Shown one piece after another: positions 14,684-24,649 of a stretch of 27,320 nucleotides of DNA. A program made the position numbers and the translations under genes. The first letter of the stretch is position 1; each line of letters begins with the position of its first letter. Origin of the DNA: DASYQD01 sp036005845 (lineage in GTDB: Bacteria > Acidobacteriota > Thermoanaerobaculia > Multivoradales > JAIOJS01); assembly GCA_036005845.1 (NCBI GenBank), contig DASYQD010000065.1, forward strand, positions 1 through 27,320. Direction: 5' to 3'. The notes beneath the pieces are model-generated. The model was not told where the DNA came from. It saw only the letters and a program-made list of their open reading frames with translations, and made no database searches.

Positions 14684-16669
14684 TCAGAACTTGACCGAGA
14701 GCCCGCCCGTCACTCGCCGCCGCACCTCGTCGTCGGTGGCGTTCTGGACGGTGAAGGGGAGCGAGCCGCGGCTCACCTCGAAGTTGAGGTGGACCGCCCA
14801 GTCGGCGGCCAGCCGCATGAGGACGTTGAGGTCCTGCGACAGCATGAGCTGCACGCGCTCGAGCTCCATCGTCGGCAGACCGGCGGCGTCGAAGCGCTTG
14901 CCGCCGCCGTTCGCCAGCGTCATCGGCGCCGCGGCTACCGGCTCGACGCCCTGCGTCAGGTGGTGGAAGGCGAGGAAGACGCCGGTCGAGGTGCGCTGGA
15001 ACCGCGTGTCGAGCGAGGTGACGAGATAGCTGACGCGGTTCTCGTACGGCTTGTCGTCGACGGCGTAGATGAGACCGCCGCCGCCTTCGGCGTAGCTCGA
15101 CTCCAGGCGCGCCAGCACCCGCGGCGCGACGTGCCGCTCGACGACCATCTGCACCTCGGGCAGCTTGTCGCCCTGCACCAGGTAGAGGCTTTCGAGGTGG
15201 TCGAGGAAGTCGTCGTCGAAGTAGAGGTGCAGCGTCTCGGCGAGCTCACGGTGCACGGCGCCGACGGCGAAGGTGGTGCCGTCGTCGTCGCCCTGGCGCG
15301 AGAGGAGCACGCGGTAGCAGTGCTGCTCGAGGTCCTGGCAGCCGCGGCCGGCGGGGTCCTGGCCGACGCTGGCGAAGCGCACCGGCGTGAAGGCGTCGAG
15401 CGGCGTCGTGCGCCCCTGCTCCAGGCGCTGGCTGGCGGTGGCCGTCGCCTGCCAGCGGTCGCCGAGCTGCACGACGACGCCGCCCTGCGGGGCAAGCGCC
15501 ATGCTGCCGTCGCGCAGCTGCGTGTACATGCCGTATTCGACGAGCACGCTGGGCTCGAAGCGCCAGCCGCCGCGGCCGAAGAGCTCGAGGGCGCGCTCCT
15601 GCTCGGCGAAGCGGTCGACGGAGCCGAAGCCGCCGTCGCGCACGCGGTAGCGCACGCCAGTCTCGAGCGAGCTGCGGTCCGAAAGATCGACGCGGTAGGA
15701 GCCTTCGACGTTCAAGGCGCGCGACGAGCTGTCGGCCAGCGCGTCGACGCCGGCGGGCCGCAGGAAGTTGCTCTGGCTGGTGTACTGCGCCGAGAAGCGC
15801 GAGCGGCTGCGGTCGCCCATGGGCTGCGACCAGCTGACGCCGTAGCGCTCGAAGTCGGCGGCGTCGTCGCGCGCCTCGGCGACGTTGCCGCGGTGGCGCA
15901 GCGTGGTGAAGTTGATCTGCCCCTCGCCGCTGCCGGTCATGCGCAGGTTGAGCGCCGCGGCCTGGCCTTGCGGCGTGGCGCCGAGGGTGGCGTCGTCCGC
16001 CGCCGCCAGGCGCCAGAACTCGCCGCTGACGCCGAGCTTCATCGAGCCGATACGGCCGTTCATGTCGATGCCGCCGCCGGCGAGCTGGGTGCCGCCGCCG
16101 ACGCTGGCGCTCTCGACGCCGGTCATCGCCTTGACGGCGGTGGTGAGCTCGCGCATGTCGGCGGGCGGGGTGAGCGAGGCGCCGGGCAGCGCCAGCTCGG
16201 CGAGGCGGACGCCTTCGAGGTCGCGCAGCACGTCGGGCGGGATCTCGTCGCGCAGCGCCCAGAAGTCGTCACCGGGATGGTCCTCGTCGCGCTGCGCGGC
16301 GGCAAGCCTGACCTCGACGAACTGCACCGCCTCGGCGGCAGCGCGCGACAGCAGGACGACACCCGGCTCGAAGCCGGGCTTGAAGGCGATCAATTTGTAG
16401 ACGCCGGCGGGGAGGCCGTCGAAGCGGAAGCCGCCATCGGTGCCGGTCATCACCTTGGTGATCGAGGCGCGCGCCAGCTCGTAGGCGAAGACGCTGACGC
16501 GGCCCAGCGGCGCCGACGCGTCCTTGCGGTTCTCGACTTCGGCGCTGACGCGCCCGCGAACGCCGGGCTCGGGCGGGCGCGCTTCGGCCGCCCGCACCGC
16601 GGGAACGGCAGGACCGAGGAGGGCTGCCAACAGGATCGTGCTCGAGACGAGGTTACGAGTCCGAGGCAT
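14684..16669 (-). CDS. Outer-membrane beta-barrel protein with N-terminal carboxypeptidase-regulatory-like domain (TonB-receptor-like)
   Basis: A 661-residue protein. ATG 16669 is chosen because it starts a signal peptide (MPRTRNLVSSTILLAALLG...VRA) and has GGGGAG (16677-16682) seven bases upstream. Residues ~30-115 form a carboxypeptidase-regulatory-like beta-sandwich (VRGRVSAEVEN, GGFRFDGLPAGVYKLIAFKPGFEPG). The region ~180-220 (LTTAVKAMTGVESASVGGG, GGIDMNGR) looks like a remnant or variant of a TonB-receptor plug. The remainder alternates like barrel strands and ends in LSVKF, the expected C-terminal Phe for outer-membrane insertion. No clear TonB box is seen. In Acidobacteriota and Bacteroidota such proteins are usually called TonB-dependent receptors; the ligand is unknown. 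It follows comF on the same strand but has its own promoter. Confidence 0.8.
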   Translation of the reverse strand: MPRTRNLVSSTILLAALLGPAVPAVRAAEARPPEPGVRGRVSAEVENRKDASAPLGRVSVFAYELARASITKVMTGTDGGFRFDGLPAGVYKLIAFKPGFEPGVVLLSRAAAEAVQFVEVRLAAAQRDEDHPGDDFWALRDEIPPDVLRDLEGVRLAELALPGASLTPPADMRELTTAVKAMTGVESASVGGGTQLAGGGIDMNGRIGSMKLGVSGEFWRLAAADDATLGATPQGQAAALNLRMTGSGEGQINFTTLRHRGNVAEARDDAADFERYGVSWSQPMGDRSRSRFSAQYTSQSNFLRPAGVDALADSSSRALNVEGSYRVDLSDRSSLETGVRYRVRDGGFGSVDRFAEQERALELFGRGGWRFEPSVLVEYGMYTQLRDGSMALAPQGGVVVQLGDRWQATATASQRLEQGRTTPLDAFTPVRFASVGQDPAGRGCQDLEQHCYRVLLSRQGDDDGTTFAVGAVHRELAETLHLYFDDDFLDHLESLYLVQGDKLPEVQMVVERHVAPRVLARLESSYAEGGGGLIYAVDDKPYENRVSYLVTSLDTRFQRTSTGVFLAFHHLTQGVEPVAAAPMTLANGGGKRFDAAGLPTMELERVQLMLSQDLNVLMRLAADWAVHLNFEVSRGSLPFTVQNATDDEVRRRVTGGLSVKF

Positions 16670-16692
16670 GATGAGACTCCCCAACGTCGTCG

Positions 16693-16722
16693 ATCCTAGA
16701 CACCCGTACAAGCAAAAGTCAA
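16693..16722 (-). promoter_or_regulatory. Sigma-70-type promoter of the beta-barrel gene
   Basis: On the minus strand TTGACT (16722-16717) and TAGGAT (16698-16693) are 18 bases apart, 24 bases upstream of the ATG at 16669. The -35 overlaps the last codons of comF (stop at 16719-16721), so promoter and coding sequence share bases. Confidence 0.55.
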
Positions 16723-17468
16723 TCGTTATGTGGTGGACGTTCAGGACATCCAGGACCTCCGGTGCCATCCGGCTCGCCCCAGCGCGAGTCCGGTGTGCGG
16801 GCGACGACCGCCGCCAGCACGGTGACGGCGCCGGCGCGGTGGAGGGCGGCAGCGGCCGCGGCCAGCGTGGCGCCGGTCGTCATCACGTCGTCGACGAGCA
16901 GCACGCGCGTGCCGGCGGGCAGCGGACGGCGTGTCGCAAAAGCGCCGCGCAGGTTGCGCCGGCGCTCGGCGCGCGACAGCAGCGCCTGTCGCGGACGCGG
17001 GCGCCGCCGCAGCAAGCGCGGGCAGGGCAGGCCGAGCGCGCGCGCCAGCGGCCTCGCCACCGCCTCCGCTTGGTTGTAGCCGCGCGCCAGCAGTCGCGTC
17101 CACGGCAGCGGCACAGGAGTCACGAGGTCGAGGCGATCGGACCACGGCGCGCAGCGGGCGGCGAGCGCCGGCGCCAGCGCCGCGCCGAGGTGCTCGCAGC
17201 GGCCGAACTTGAGCGCGCGCACGACGCCGACGAGCGGCGGCAGGTAGAGGTACGCCGCGACGAGCGATTGCCAGGGCGGCGCGCGTCGACGGCACGCGCC
17301 GCAGAGCGGTCCGGGCTCCGTCGCCGCGGCGCCCAGCATGGGCCGGCCGCAGCCGCGGCACGCCGGCGACAGCGGCGCGCGGAGGCGCGGCAGGCAGCGC
17401 TCGCAGAGCGCCAGCGGCGCCCGCCACGGCAGCGCCGCGCCGCAGCCGACGCAGGCGGTGGGGAACAC
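16719..17468 (-). CDS. comF: ComF-family phosphoribosyltransferase-like protein (double zinc ribbon)
   Basis: A 249-residue protein. The N-terminus has paired cysteines as in ComF zinc ribbons: CVGCG, CERC, CRGCG and CGAC. The middle has LKFGRCEHLG and PVPLPWTRLLARGYNQAE. The PRPP-binding loop is VLLVDDVMTTGATL. ComF proteins take part in natural transformation and DNA uptake in several bacteria, with a phosphoribosyltransferase fold whose reaction is unclear. GTG 17468 is the only usual start codon before an in-frame stop at 17574-17576. The peptide encoded just upstream (WLGGALAAVF) looks ComF-like, so a rarer upstream start cannot be excluded. A pilB gene 0.8 kb away supports a competence/pilus context. 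Confidence 0.9.
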   Translation of the reverse strand: MFPTACVGCGAALPWRAPLALCERCLPRLRAPLSPACRGCGRPMLGAAATEPGPLCGACRRRAPPWQSLVAAYLYLPPLVGVVRALKFGRCEHLGAALAPALAARCAPWSDRLDLVTPVPLPWTRLLARGYNQAEAVARPLARALGLPCPRLLRRRPRPRQALLSRAERRRNLRGAFATRRPLPAGTRVLLVDDVMTTGATLAAAAAALHRAGAVTVLAAVVARTPDSRWGEPDGTGGPGCPERPPHND

Positions 17469-17593
17469 CGCGGCTAGCGCGCCGCCGAGCCAGCCGGACC
17501 AGACGGCCGTCGTTCCCGTTGCGTAGACCTCCTCGTGAAGACGAGCGCTCGCTCGGGCGCACGCGTCGACGGATCAGACGGAAAACGCGCGGC

Positions 17594-17599
17594 TATACT
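17594..17599 (+). promoter_or_regulatory. Probable -10 element of the small beta-barrel gene
   Basis: TATACT matches 5/6 of the -10 consensus and lies about 51 bases before the ATG at 17650. No good -35 is present at 16-18 bases upstream, so the promoter may need an activator or an alternative sigma factor. Confidence 0.35.
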
Positions 17600-17649
17600 T
17601 GCGCGCCCGCTCAAAGGCGGAGCGCGACGGCACGAGGGAGGGACGGCGG

Positions 17650-18242
17650 ATGGCACCAGCGCGAAGCCGAGCAACGGTAATGGCCATCGTGGGCAGAGCG
17701 GCCGGGCTGGCGCTCGTCGTCGCCCTCGGCGCGTTCTGCGGCGCCGCACCCGCGCACGCCGCCGAGCCGTACGTCTTCAGCGTCGGCGTCCTCGGCGGGA
17801 TCGGCGGTCCGCTCGACGCCGACGAGCCGGACCCGGGCATCAGCCAGCGTTCCATGGAGCTGGAGCTCGGTCTCGTCACCGAGCCGCGCACGCTGCTCAC
17901 GCTGCGCCTCGGCCGCATCGACTTCGCCGACGCCGACCAGCTCGGCGCTTTCCTCTCGCCGCAACTCGAGTACGCCACCATTTCCGGCGAGTACCGCTTC
18001 TACAAGAACTGGTACGACTCGGGCATCTTCTTCGGCCTCGGCGCCTACCGCCTCTCCGGCAACGCCCGCGACTTCGGCGGCGGCAGCGATGACGAGACGG
18101 CCGTCGGCCTCACCGCCGGCGTCACCGGCGAGTTCGAGATCACCCAGCACTTCGCGCTGCTCGGCGAGATCACCGGCCATTACGTCGACCTCGACGAGAA
18201 CAACGTCTTCGCCACCGCGATGGGCGGCGTATCGGTCAGGTT

Positions 18243-18246
<4 letters not shown>
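17650..18246 (+). CDS. Small outer-membrane beta-barrel protein
   Basis: A 198-residue protein. ATG 17650 is preferred over the upstream GTG 17599 because AGGGAGGGA (17635-17643) lies six bases before it and it opens a normal signal peptide ending in PAHA-AEP. The mature part alternates polar and apolar residues with aromatic girdles (LEYATISGEYRFYKNW, GIFFGLGAYRL) and ends in GVSVRF, the terminal Phe used by the BAM complex. The length fits an eight-stranded barrel (OmpW/OprF-barrel/PagL size), but no specific catalytic motif of PagL or PagP was recognised. It converges with pilB: the two stop codons overlap by four bases (18243-18246), leaving no room for a separate terminator. Confidence 0.8.
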
Positions 18247-19955
<1,709 letters not shown>

Positions 19956-20011
19956 GTGCGGCGGATATTAACAGCGTGCCCACTAGGGGCAGCGGCGACT
20001 ACGCCTCCTAG

Positions 20012-21073
20012 CTACCGAGGGGCGAGGAGAGCGAGCGCGCGCGCCGCGACCTCGCGCGGCTGCAGCTCGAGCAGGCAGGCCTTGGTCTCGGCGTAGCGCC
20101 GGTAGCAAAAGCTGCAGGGCAGGCGGCGGTAGAGCGCGCGCTCTGGCGCACCGTACGGACCGTGGCGCGCCGGGTCGGTGGGGCCATGGAGCTGGAGCAC
20201 CGGCGCGCCGAGCGCGTGCGCGAGGTGGAGCGGCCCGGTGTCGCCGCCGAGCACGAGGCGGGCGCCGCGCAGCCACGCGGCCAGCCCGGTGACGCCGCCG
20301 GGATCGAGCGGCGAGACGCCGTCGCCGGCGGCCTCCGCGACGCCCGCGGCGAGCGGAGCCTCGTCGGGACCGGCGAGCACGCGCACGCGCTCGCCCGCCG
20401 TGACCAGCGCGCGGGCTACCTCGCCCCACCAGAAGATCGGGTAGCGCTTGTTGCCCCAGCCGGCGCCCGGTTGCAGCAGGACGTAGCTGCCGGCTTCGAC
20501 GGCGGCTCCGGCGCTGTCGCTCGAGGGCTGCGGCGGCAGTAACGAGTCCGCGGCAAAATCTGCGGCCGGCGACGTGATGCCGAGCGGCGTGAGCAGCGAG
20601 AGGGCGCGGTCGACCGCGTGATCGCCGCGCGGCTCGACGGTGTCGTTCAACCAAGTCGCGCTCGACGGCTCGCGCCGCCACCGCTGCGCGGCACCGATGC
20701 GTCTTGGCGCGCCGGAGAGCCGCGCCAGGATGCCGCCCTTGTGGTTGCCCATCAGGTCGAGCGCCACGTCGGCGCGTTGCGCGCGCAGGCGTCGCAGAAA
20801 GGCGACGACTTCGCGGCGCGTGCTCGCGAGCGGCGTGCGGCGCCAGCGCCGCAACGCCACCGGAATCGCCTCGTCGACCGCCGGATGCGTGGCGATCAGC
20901 GGGGCGAAGGGTTCTTCGATCACCCACGAGATGCGTGCGGCGGGAAAGGCGCGGCGCAGCGCGCTCGCCACCGGCAGGCAGTGCACCACGTCGCCGAGCG
21001 CGCTCGTGCGCAGGACGAGGATCGATCGCGGTGCGGCGCCGCCGCTGGCGGCGTCGCCCTTCGCGGCGCTCAC
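20012..21073 (-). CDS. Glycosyltransferase family 9, LPS heptosyltransferase (WaaC/WaaF-like)
   Basis: A 353-residue GT-B enzyme. The N-terminus SILVLRTSALGDVVHCLPVASALR is the acceptor-side signature of ADP-heptose:LPS heptosyltransferases. The donor side has VLLQPGAGWGNKRYP and GGDTGPLHLAHALGAPVLQLHGPTDP. A Cys pattern near the end (LPCSFC...KACL) is common in GT9. It transfers L-glycero-D-manno-heptose from ADP-heptose to the Kdo/heptose core on the cytoplasmic face of the inner membrane. It overlaps the 3' end of rfaE2 by four bases, so donor synthesis and transfer are co-translated. Whether it is heptosyltransferase I (WaaC) or II (WaaF) cannot be decided from the sequence alone; the N-terminus is closer to WaaC. 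Confidence 0.9.
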   Translation of the reverse strand: MSAAKGDAASGGAAPRSILVLRTSALGDVVHCLPVASALRRAFPAARISWVIEEPFAPLIATHPAVDEAIPVALRRWRRTPLASTRREVVAFLRRLRAQRADVALDLMGNHKGGILARLSGAPRRIGAAQRWRREPSSATWLNDTVEPRGDHAVDRALSLLTPLGITSPAADFAADSLLPPQPSSDSAGAAVEAGSYVLLQPGAGWGNKRYPIFWWGEVARALVTAGERVRVLAGPDEAPLAAGVAEAAGDGVSPLDPGGVTGLAAWLRGARLVLGGDTGPLHLAHALGAPVLQLHGPTDPARHGPYGAPERALYRRLPCSFCYRRYAETKACLLELQPREVAARALALLAPR

Positions 21074-21573
21074 GAGCCGCCGGCGCCCGGCGCCGCCGCG
21101 GCGAGCTCGCGCACCTTCTGGATGAGGTCGCTCGTCGCGTGGTCCTTGGGGTCGCCGACGAGCGCGGTGCGGCCGCCGTAGGCCTGCACGGTCGCGTACT
21201 CGGGGACGCGCTCGGGCGTGCCGTAGTCGGTGCCTTTGCAGTGCACGTCGGGGCGCAGCGCGGCGAGCAACCGCGCCGGCGAGTCGCCGCTGAACACCAC
21301 CACGTAGTCGACAGGATCGAGCGCCGCCAGCAGCTCGGCGCGCTCGGTGGCGGGGACGAGCGGCCGCCCGGGGCCCTTGAGCCGCGCGACCGACGCGTCG
21401 TCGTTGATCGCCACCACCAGCGCGTCAGCCTCCGCCTTCGCCGCCTGCAGGTAGCGCAGGTGGCCGACGTGCAGGAGGTCGAAGTGGCCGTTGGCGAGCG
21501 CCAGCGTGCGGCCCTTCCGGCGCAACTCGTCGGCGCGCGCGAGCAACGCGTCGAGCGCGAGCACCTCGCCCAC
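21070..21573 (-). CDS. rfaE2: D-glycero-beta-D-manno-heptose 1-phosphate adenylyltransferase
   Basis: A 167-residue nucleotidyltransferase matching the C-terminal half of E. coli HldE. The cytidylyltransferase-like motif is ANGHFDLLHVGHLRYL, with the HxGH motif at His35 and His38. Further on are LKGPGRPLVPATERAELLAALDPVDYVVVF and CKGTDYG, typical of this step: heptose 1-phosphate plus ATP gives ADP-D-glycero-D-manno-heptose. Start GTG 21573 directly follows the TGA of rfaE1 with no spacer, and its 3' end overlaps the heptosyltransferase gene. Together they make a compact ADP-heptose block. The phosphatase (GmhB) and epimerase (HldD) are not in the window. Confidence 0.93.
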   Translation of the reverse strand: MGEVLALDALLARADELRRKGRTLALANGHFDLLHVGHLRYLQAAKAEADALVVAINDDASVARLKGPGRPLVPATERAELLAALDPVDYVVVFSGDSPARLLAALRPDVHCKGTDYGTPERVPEYATVQAYGGRTALVGDPKDHATSDLIQKVRELAAAAPGAGGS

Positions 21574-22629
21574 TCAGCCGGTCTCCTGGCGCACCGCCGC
21601 CGGCAAACCGCGGTCGCGCTCGATGGCGGCGCGCAGCTCCTCGCGCGAGAGCGTCGCCGTGCCGCGCTTCATCACCACCACGCCACCGGCGTAGTTGGCG
21701 AGCAGCGCCGCCTCGAGCGGCGTGCCGCCCGCAGCCAGCGCCAGCGCGAAGGTGCCGATGACGGTGTCGCCGGCGCCGGTGACGTCGGCTACCTGATCGG
21801 TGCCGTGCACCGGCAAGTGCGAGGAACCGCCGTCCTCGAAGAGCGCCATGCCCAGGCTGCCGCGGGTGACGAGGACGAAGCGAGCGCGCAACCGTTCGCG
21901 CAGCGTCGCACCGGCGTCGCGCAAGGCGTCGCCTTCGCCGAGGCCGCGGCCGAGGGTCGCCTCCGCCTCCTCTTCGTTCGGCGTCGCGCCGTCGACACCC
22001 ACGAAGTCGGCGAGACGGTAGCGGCTGTCGCAGAGCACGGTACCCGCATCGCCCACGGCCGCGCGCGCCGGCGCGACGAGGGACGGGTCGACGGCGCCGT
22101 AGCCGTAGTCGGAGAGCACGGCCACGCGCGCTTCGCCGCGCAAGCGGCGCAGCTGCTCGGCGAGGAAGGCGCGGTCGTCCGCCGCGAGCGCGAGCTCGCC
22201 TTCGACGTCGTAGCGCACCACCTGCTGCTTGATCGAGTGACGCGCGCCGGCGAGGATGCGCACCTTGGTAGGCGTGCGGTAGCCGTCGCGCCGCAGGATG
22301 CCGCCGGTGGCGATGCCGCGCGCCGCGAACGCGGCGAGCAGCTCGTCGCCCGAGGAGTCGGCGCCGACGATGCCCACCGGCAGCGGCACGCCGCCGAGCG
22401 CGGCGACGTTGGCCGCCGCGTTGGCGCCGCCGCCGGGCAGCACCTCCTCGTGCTCGTGGCGGAGGATGAGCACCGGCGCCTCGCGGCTGATGCGTTTGGG
22501 CGAGCCGGTGATGAAGCGGTCGGCGACGAGGTCGACGAGCAGGATCACCGGCTGGCCGGCGAGCCGGTCGACGAGCGCCAGCAGACGCTCCGGCGTGGGG
22601 AGCGCGCGGGTGGGCACCACCGCGGGCAT
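21574..22629 (-). CDS. rfaE1: D-glycero-beta-D-manno-heptose-7-phosphate kinase (PfkB family)
   Basis: A 351-residue ribokinase-fold enzyme corresponding to the N-terminal half of HldE. It phosphorylates heptose 7-phosphate to the 1,7-bisphosphate. Seen here: VDLVADRFITGSPKRISREAPV, GGGANAAANVAALGG (substrate side), TPTKVRILAG, VLSDYGYGAV, ATPNEEEAE, and the catalytic DVTGAGDT with Asp288 as base. The early motif reads LVDLVADRF where many homologues have VGDVMLDRY; the acidic residue before the Arg is kept. ATG 22629 lies 58 bases after hemF, same strand. In this organism kinase and adenylyltransferase are separate adjacent genes rather than one fused HldE. Confidence 0.92.
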   Translation of the reverse strand: MPAVVPTRALPTPERLLALVDRLAGQPVILLVDLVADRFITGSPKRISREAPVLILRHEHEEVLPGGGANAAANVAALGGVPLPVGIVGADSSGDELLAAFAARGIATGGILRRDGYRTPTKVRILAGARHSIKQQVVRYDVEGELALAADDRAFLAEQLRRLRGEARVAVLSDYGYGAVDPSLVAPARAAVGDAGTVLCDSRYRLADFVGVDGATPNEEEAEATLGRGLGEGDALRDAGATLRERLRARFVLVTRGSLGMALFEDGGSSHLPVHGTDQVADVTGAGDTVIGTFALALAAGGTPLEAALLANYAGGVVVMKRGTATLSREELRAAIERDRGLPAAVRQETG

Positions 22630-22687
22630 GGTGGCGGATTCTAGCGTCGCCGCTGCATGTCGCGCGTCGCGGTGAAACGGGCGCCGG

Positions 22688-23596
22688 TCAGACCCACTCG
22701 CGCGGCTCGCGCAGCACGGCGAGCGTCGCCGCCTCGGCGCTGCCCGGCGCGGGCTCGTGCGCGTACTCCCAGCGCGCCAGCAGCGGCAGCGACATGAGGA
22801 TGCTCTCGACGCGGCCGCCGGTGCGCAGCCCGAAGCGCGTGCCGCGGTCGTACATCAGGTTGAACTCGACGTAGCGGCCGCGCCGCAGTCCCTGCCAGCG
22901 GCTCTCGCGGTCGCTCCACGGCTTCGCCAGGTGGCGTTCGACGAGGGGCAGGTAGGCGGGCACGAAGGCCGCCGCGCAGTCGGCCACGAAGGCGAAGAGC
23001 GCCTCGGCGTCGCGGTCGCGCAGGTCGTCGAAGAAGATGCCGCCGACGCCGCGCCCTTCGCCGCGGTGAGGGAGGTGGAAGTAGTCGTCGCACCACTTCT
23101 TGAAGCGCGGATAGAACGCCGGGTCGTGACGGTCGCACGCCGCCTTCAGCGTGCCGTGGAAGTGGCGCGCGTCCTCCTCGTCGACGTAGACCGGCGTCAG
23201 GTCGGTGCCGCCGCCGAACCACCAGCGGCCGTCGTCGAGCTCGAAGTAGCGATAGTTGCAGTGCACCGTCGGCACCCACGGCGAGCGCGGGTGCACGACC
23301 ACCGAGAGGCCGACGGCGACGAAGCGGCGTGGCGCCGGCTCGAGGTCCTGCTTGGCGATCATCGCGGCGAGCGCCTCCGGGTGCAGCTTGCCTTCGACCG
23401 CGGCGACGTTGACGCCGGCCTTGTCGAACACCGTGCCGTCCTGCAGCACGCGCGAGACGCCGCCGCCGCCTTCGGCATGACGCCAGGCGTCTTCCTGGAA
23501 CGGCCGTTCGTCGAGCGGCCCGAGCGCTCCGCAGATCGCCGCCTGCGCGGCGCGCACCATGTCCTCCATCCGGGTGCGCATCGCGGGAGCTCGCAT
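22688..23596 (-). CDS. hemF: Oxygen-dependent coproporphyrinogen III oxidase
   Basis: About 302 residues. It converts coproporphyrinogen III to protoporphyrinogen IX by oxidative decarboxylation with O2, in the cytoplasm. The family signatures are strong: GGGGVSRVLQDGTVFDKAGVN at the N-terminus, SVVVHPRSPWVPTVHCNYRYFE, WWFGGGTDLTPVYVDEEDARHFH, FKKWCDDYFHLPHRGEGRGVGGIFFDD, and YVEFNLMYDRGTRFGL. The length matches bacterial HemF. Three in-frame ATGs (23596, 23581, 23569) are possible starts and none has a clear ribosome site; the first is given. It points to growth with oxygen. It heads a same-strand run that continues into rfaE1, but shared transcription is unproven. Confidence 0.96.
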   Translation of the reverse strand: MRAPAMRTRMEDMVRAAQAAICGALGPLDERPFQEDAWRHAEGGGGVSRVLQDGTVFDKAGVNVAAVEGKLHPEALAAMIAKQDLEPAPRRFVAVGLSVVVHPRSPWVPTVHCNYRYFELDDGRWWFGGGTDLTPVYVDEEDARHFHGTLKAACDRHDPAFYPRFKKWCDDYFHLPHRGEGRGVGGIFFDDLRDRDAEALFAFVADCAAAFVPAYLPLVERHLAKPWSDRESRWQGLRRGRYVEFNLMYDRGTRFGLRTGGRVESILMSLPLLARWEYAHEPAPGSAEAATLAVLREPREWV

Positions 23597-23659
23597 CGCG
23601 GGGCGCGATTCTAGCCGCGGCCCCCGAGCCTGCGGCGCGCGCTGCTAACGTTCGTGAAC

Positions 23660-24139
23660 ATGCGGCCCTTGGCGCGAACGGCGATCGCAGTGCGGCCGAT
23701 GTCGATCGTGGTGATCGGGTCGCTCGTCGGCGCGCTCGTAGGCTGTGCCGGAAGGCGGCCGGCCGAGGAGGCGCCGTCGCGCCGGCCCGCGGCGGCGACG
23801 CCGATCGCCACGCCGGCTCCGGCGCCGACTCCCGCGCCGACGCCGACGCCGGTGCCGCCGGCGCTCGCCTGCGCGAGCGCGGCGGACTGCACGCTGACGC
23901 CGTACCCGCGCCATGTGGCGAGCGCCGCCGGCTGCTACTGCCCGAGCTGTCCGCAACCGCGCAACGCGGCGATCGCCGCCGCCAACGAGGAATCGTGGCA
24001 GCGGCTCTGCGGCCTCGCGTGGACGGAGCGTGCCGGTTGCGAGGCCCCCATGTGCCCGCGGCCGATCGCGCCGGCGTGCACTGCCGGCGCCTGCGAGTCT
24101 GGTTTCAGCGATTCCGCAGCGGGCGCGCCACCAGGGTGA
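23660..24139 (+). CDS. Cysteine-rich lipoprotein, unknown function
   Basis: A 159-residue protein; ATG 23660 is chosen over GTG 23654. A signal segment ends in the lipobox LVGALVGC. A Pro/Thr/Ala linker with PAPTPAPTPT-like repeats follows (~residues 45-65), then an ~85-residue domain with ten cysteines, including CYCPSC, that are probably disulphide-bonded outside the cytoplasm. The spacing recalls small eight-cysteine-cluster domains seen in some lipoproteins of myxobacteria and related groups, but I cannot assign a family with certainty. The 3' end overlaps the convergent lipoprotein gene by 35 bases. It is divergent from hemF across a 63-base gap. Confidence 0.65.
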   Translation: MRPLARTAIAVRPMSIVVIGSLVGALVGCAGRRPAEEAPSRRPAAATPIATPAPAPTPAPTPTPVPPALACASAADCTLTPYPRHVASAAGCYCPSCPQPRNAAIAAANEESWQRLCGLAWTERAGCEAPMCPRPIAPACTAGACESGFSDSAAGAPPG

Positions 24140-24593
24140 GCACGTAGTCGCGGTCGCGGCGCTCGCGGCCGGCGGCAGGGTAGGGCGTCACGGCCTGCAG
24201 CTCCCAGGTGACGCCGCCGGCACTCCCGATGGACGCCTCGGGATCGGTCGCGAGCTCGATCGTGACTGGCGACCGGCCGCCGCCGGTCACCTCCAGCCGC
24301 ACGCGCGCGCGCCCTGCCTGGATGCAGCGCACGCCGGTGGGACAGCGGCTGTCCTCGAGCACGGTGGCGAAGCGCACCTGCGTGTCGCCGTGCTCGACGC
24401 GCGCACGGCCGCCGAAGCGCAGCGAGAACGGCTCGTCGTAGCGCACCACTTTCACGCCGTCGCCGCGCGCGGCGCCGCCGTGCGCGGCATCGACGCCGCC
24501 GTTGGAGGGCGGCGCGTGGATCCGCCCCTGTTCGGCGGCGCAGGCGGCGAGGGCGACGAGCAACGACAAGCTCCAGGCGAGAAGGGTTCGCAT
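24105..24593 (-). CDS. Lipoprotein with DSRCP...CIQAG motif, unknown function
   Basis: A 162-residue protein with a signal peptide and lipobox (LLVALAAC) at its start. The mature domain is beta-rich and carries LEDSRCPTGVRCIQAGRA, where two Cys seven residues apart probably form a disulphide. A DSRCP...C-x-[WQ]-x-G motif recurs in many small unstudied bacterial lipoproteins, often described only as hypothetical. No enzyme motif was seen. ATG 24593 is divergent from the transglutaminase-like gene (56-base gap). The last 35 bases overlap the oppositely oriented Cys-rich lipoprotein gene, so both stop codons lie inside the other coding frame. Confidence 0.75.
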   Translation of the reverse strand: MRTLLAWSLSLLVALAACAAEQGRIHAPPSNGGVDAAHGGAARGDGVKVVRYDEPFSLRFGGRARVEHGDTQVRFATVLEDSRCPTGVRCIQAGRARVRLEVTGGGRSPVTIELATDPEASIGSAGGVTWELQAVTPYPAAGRERRDRDYVLTLVARPLRNR

Positions 24594-24649
24594 GCGGGCC
24601 GCTGTTCGCAGGAAGCGTGCCGCGTGTCGGCTCGTCTACACTGCCGCGA

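Noticed and set aside
19956..20011. A sigma-54 promoter upstream of pilB
   Set aside because: A GGGCACG on the minus strand recalls the -24 element, but no GC follows at the required ten-base distance, so the -12 element is missing.
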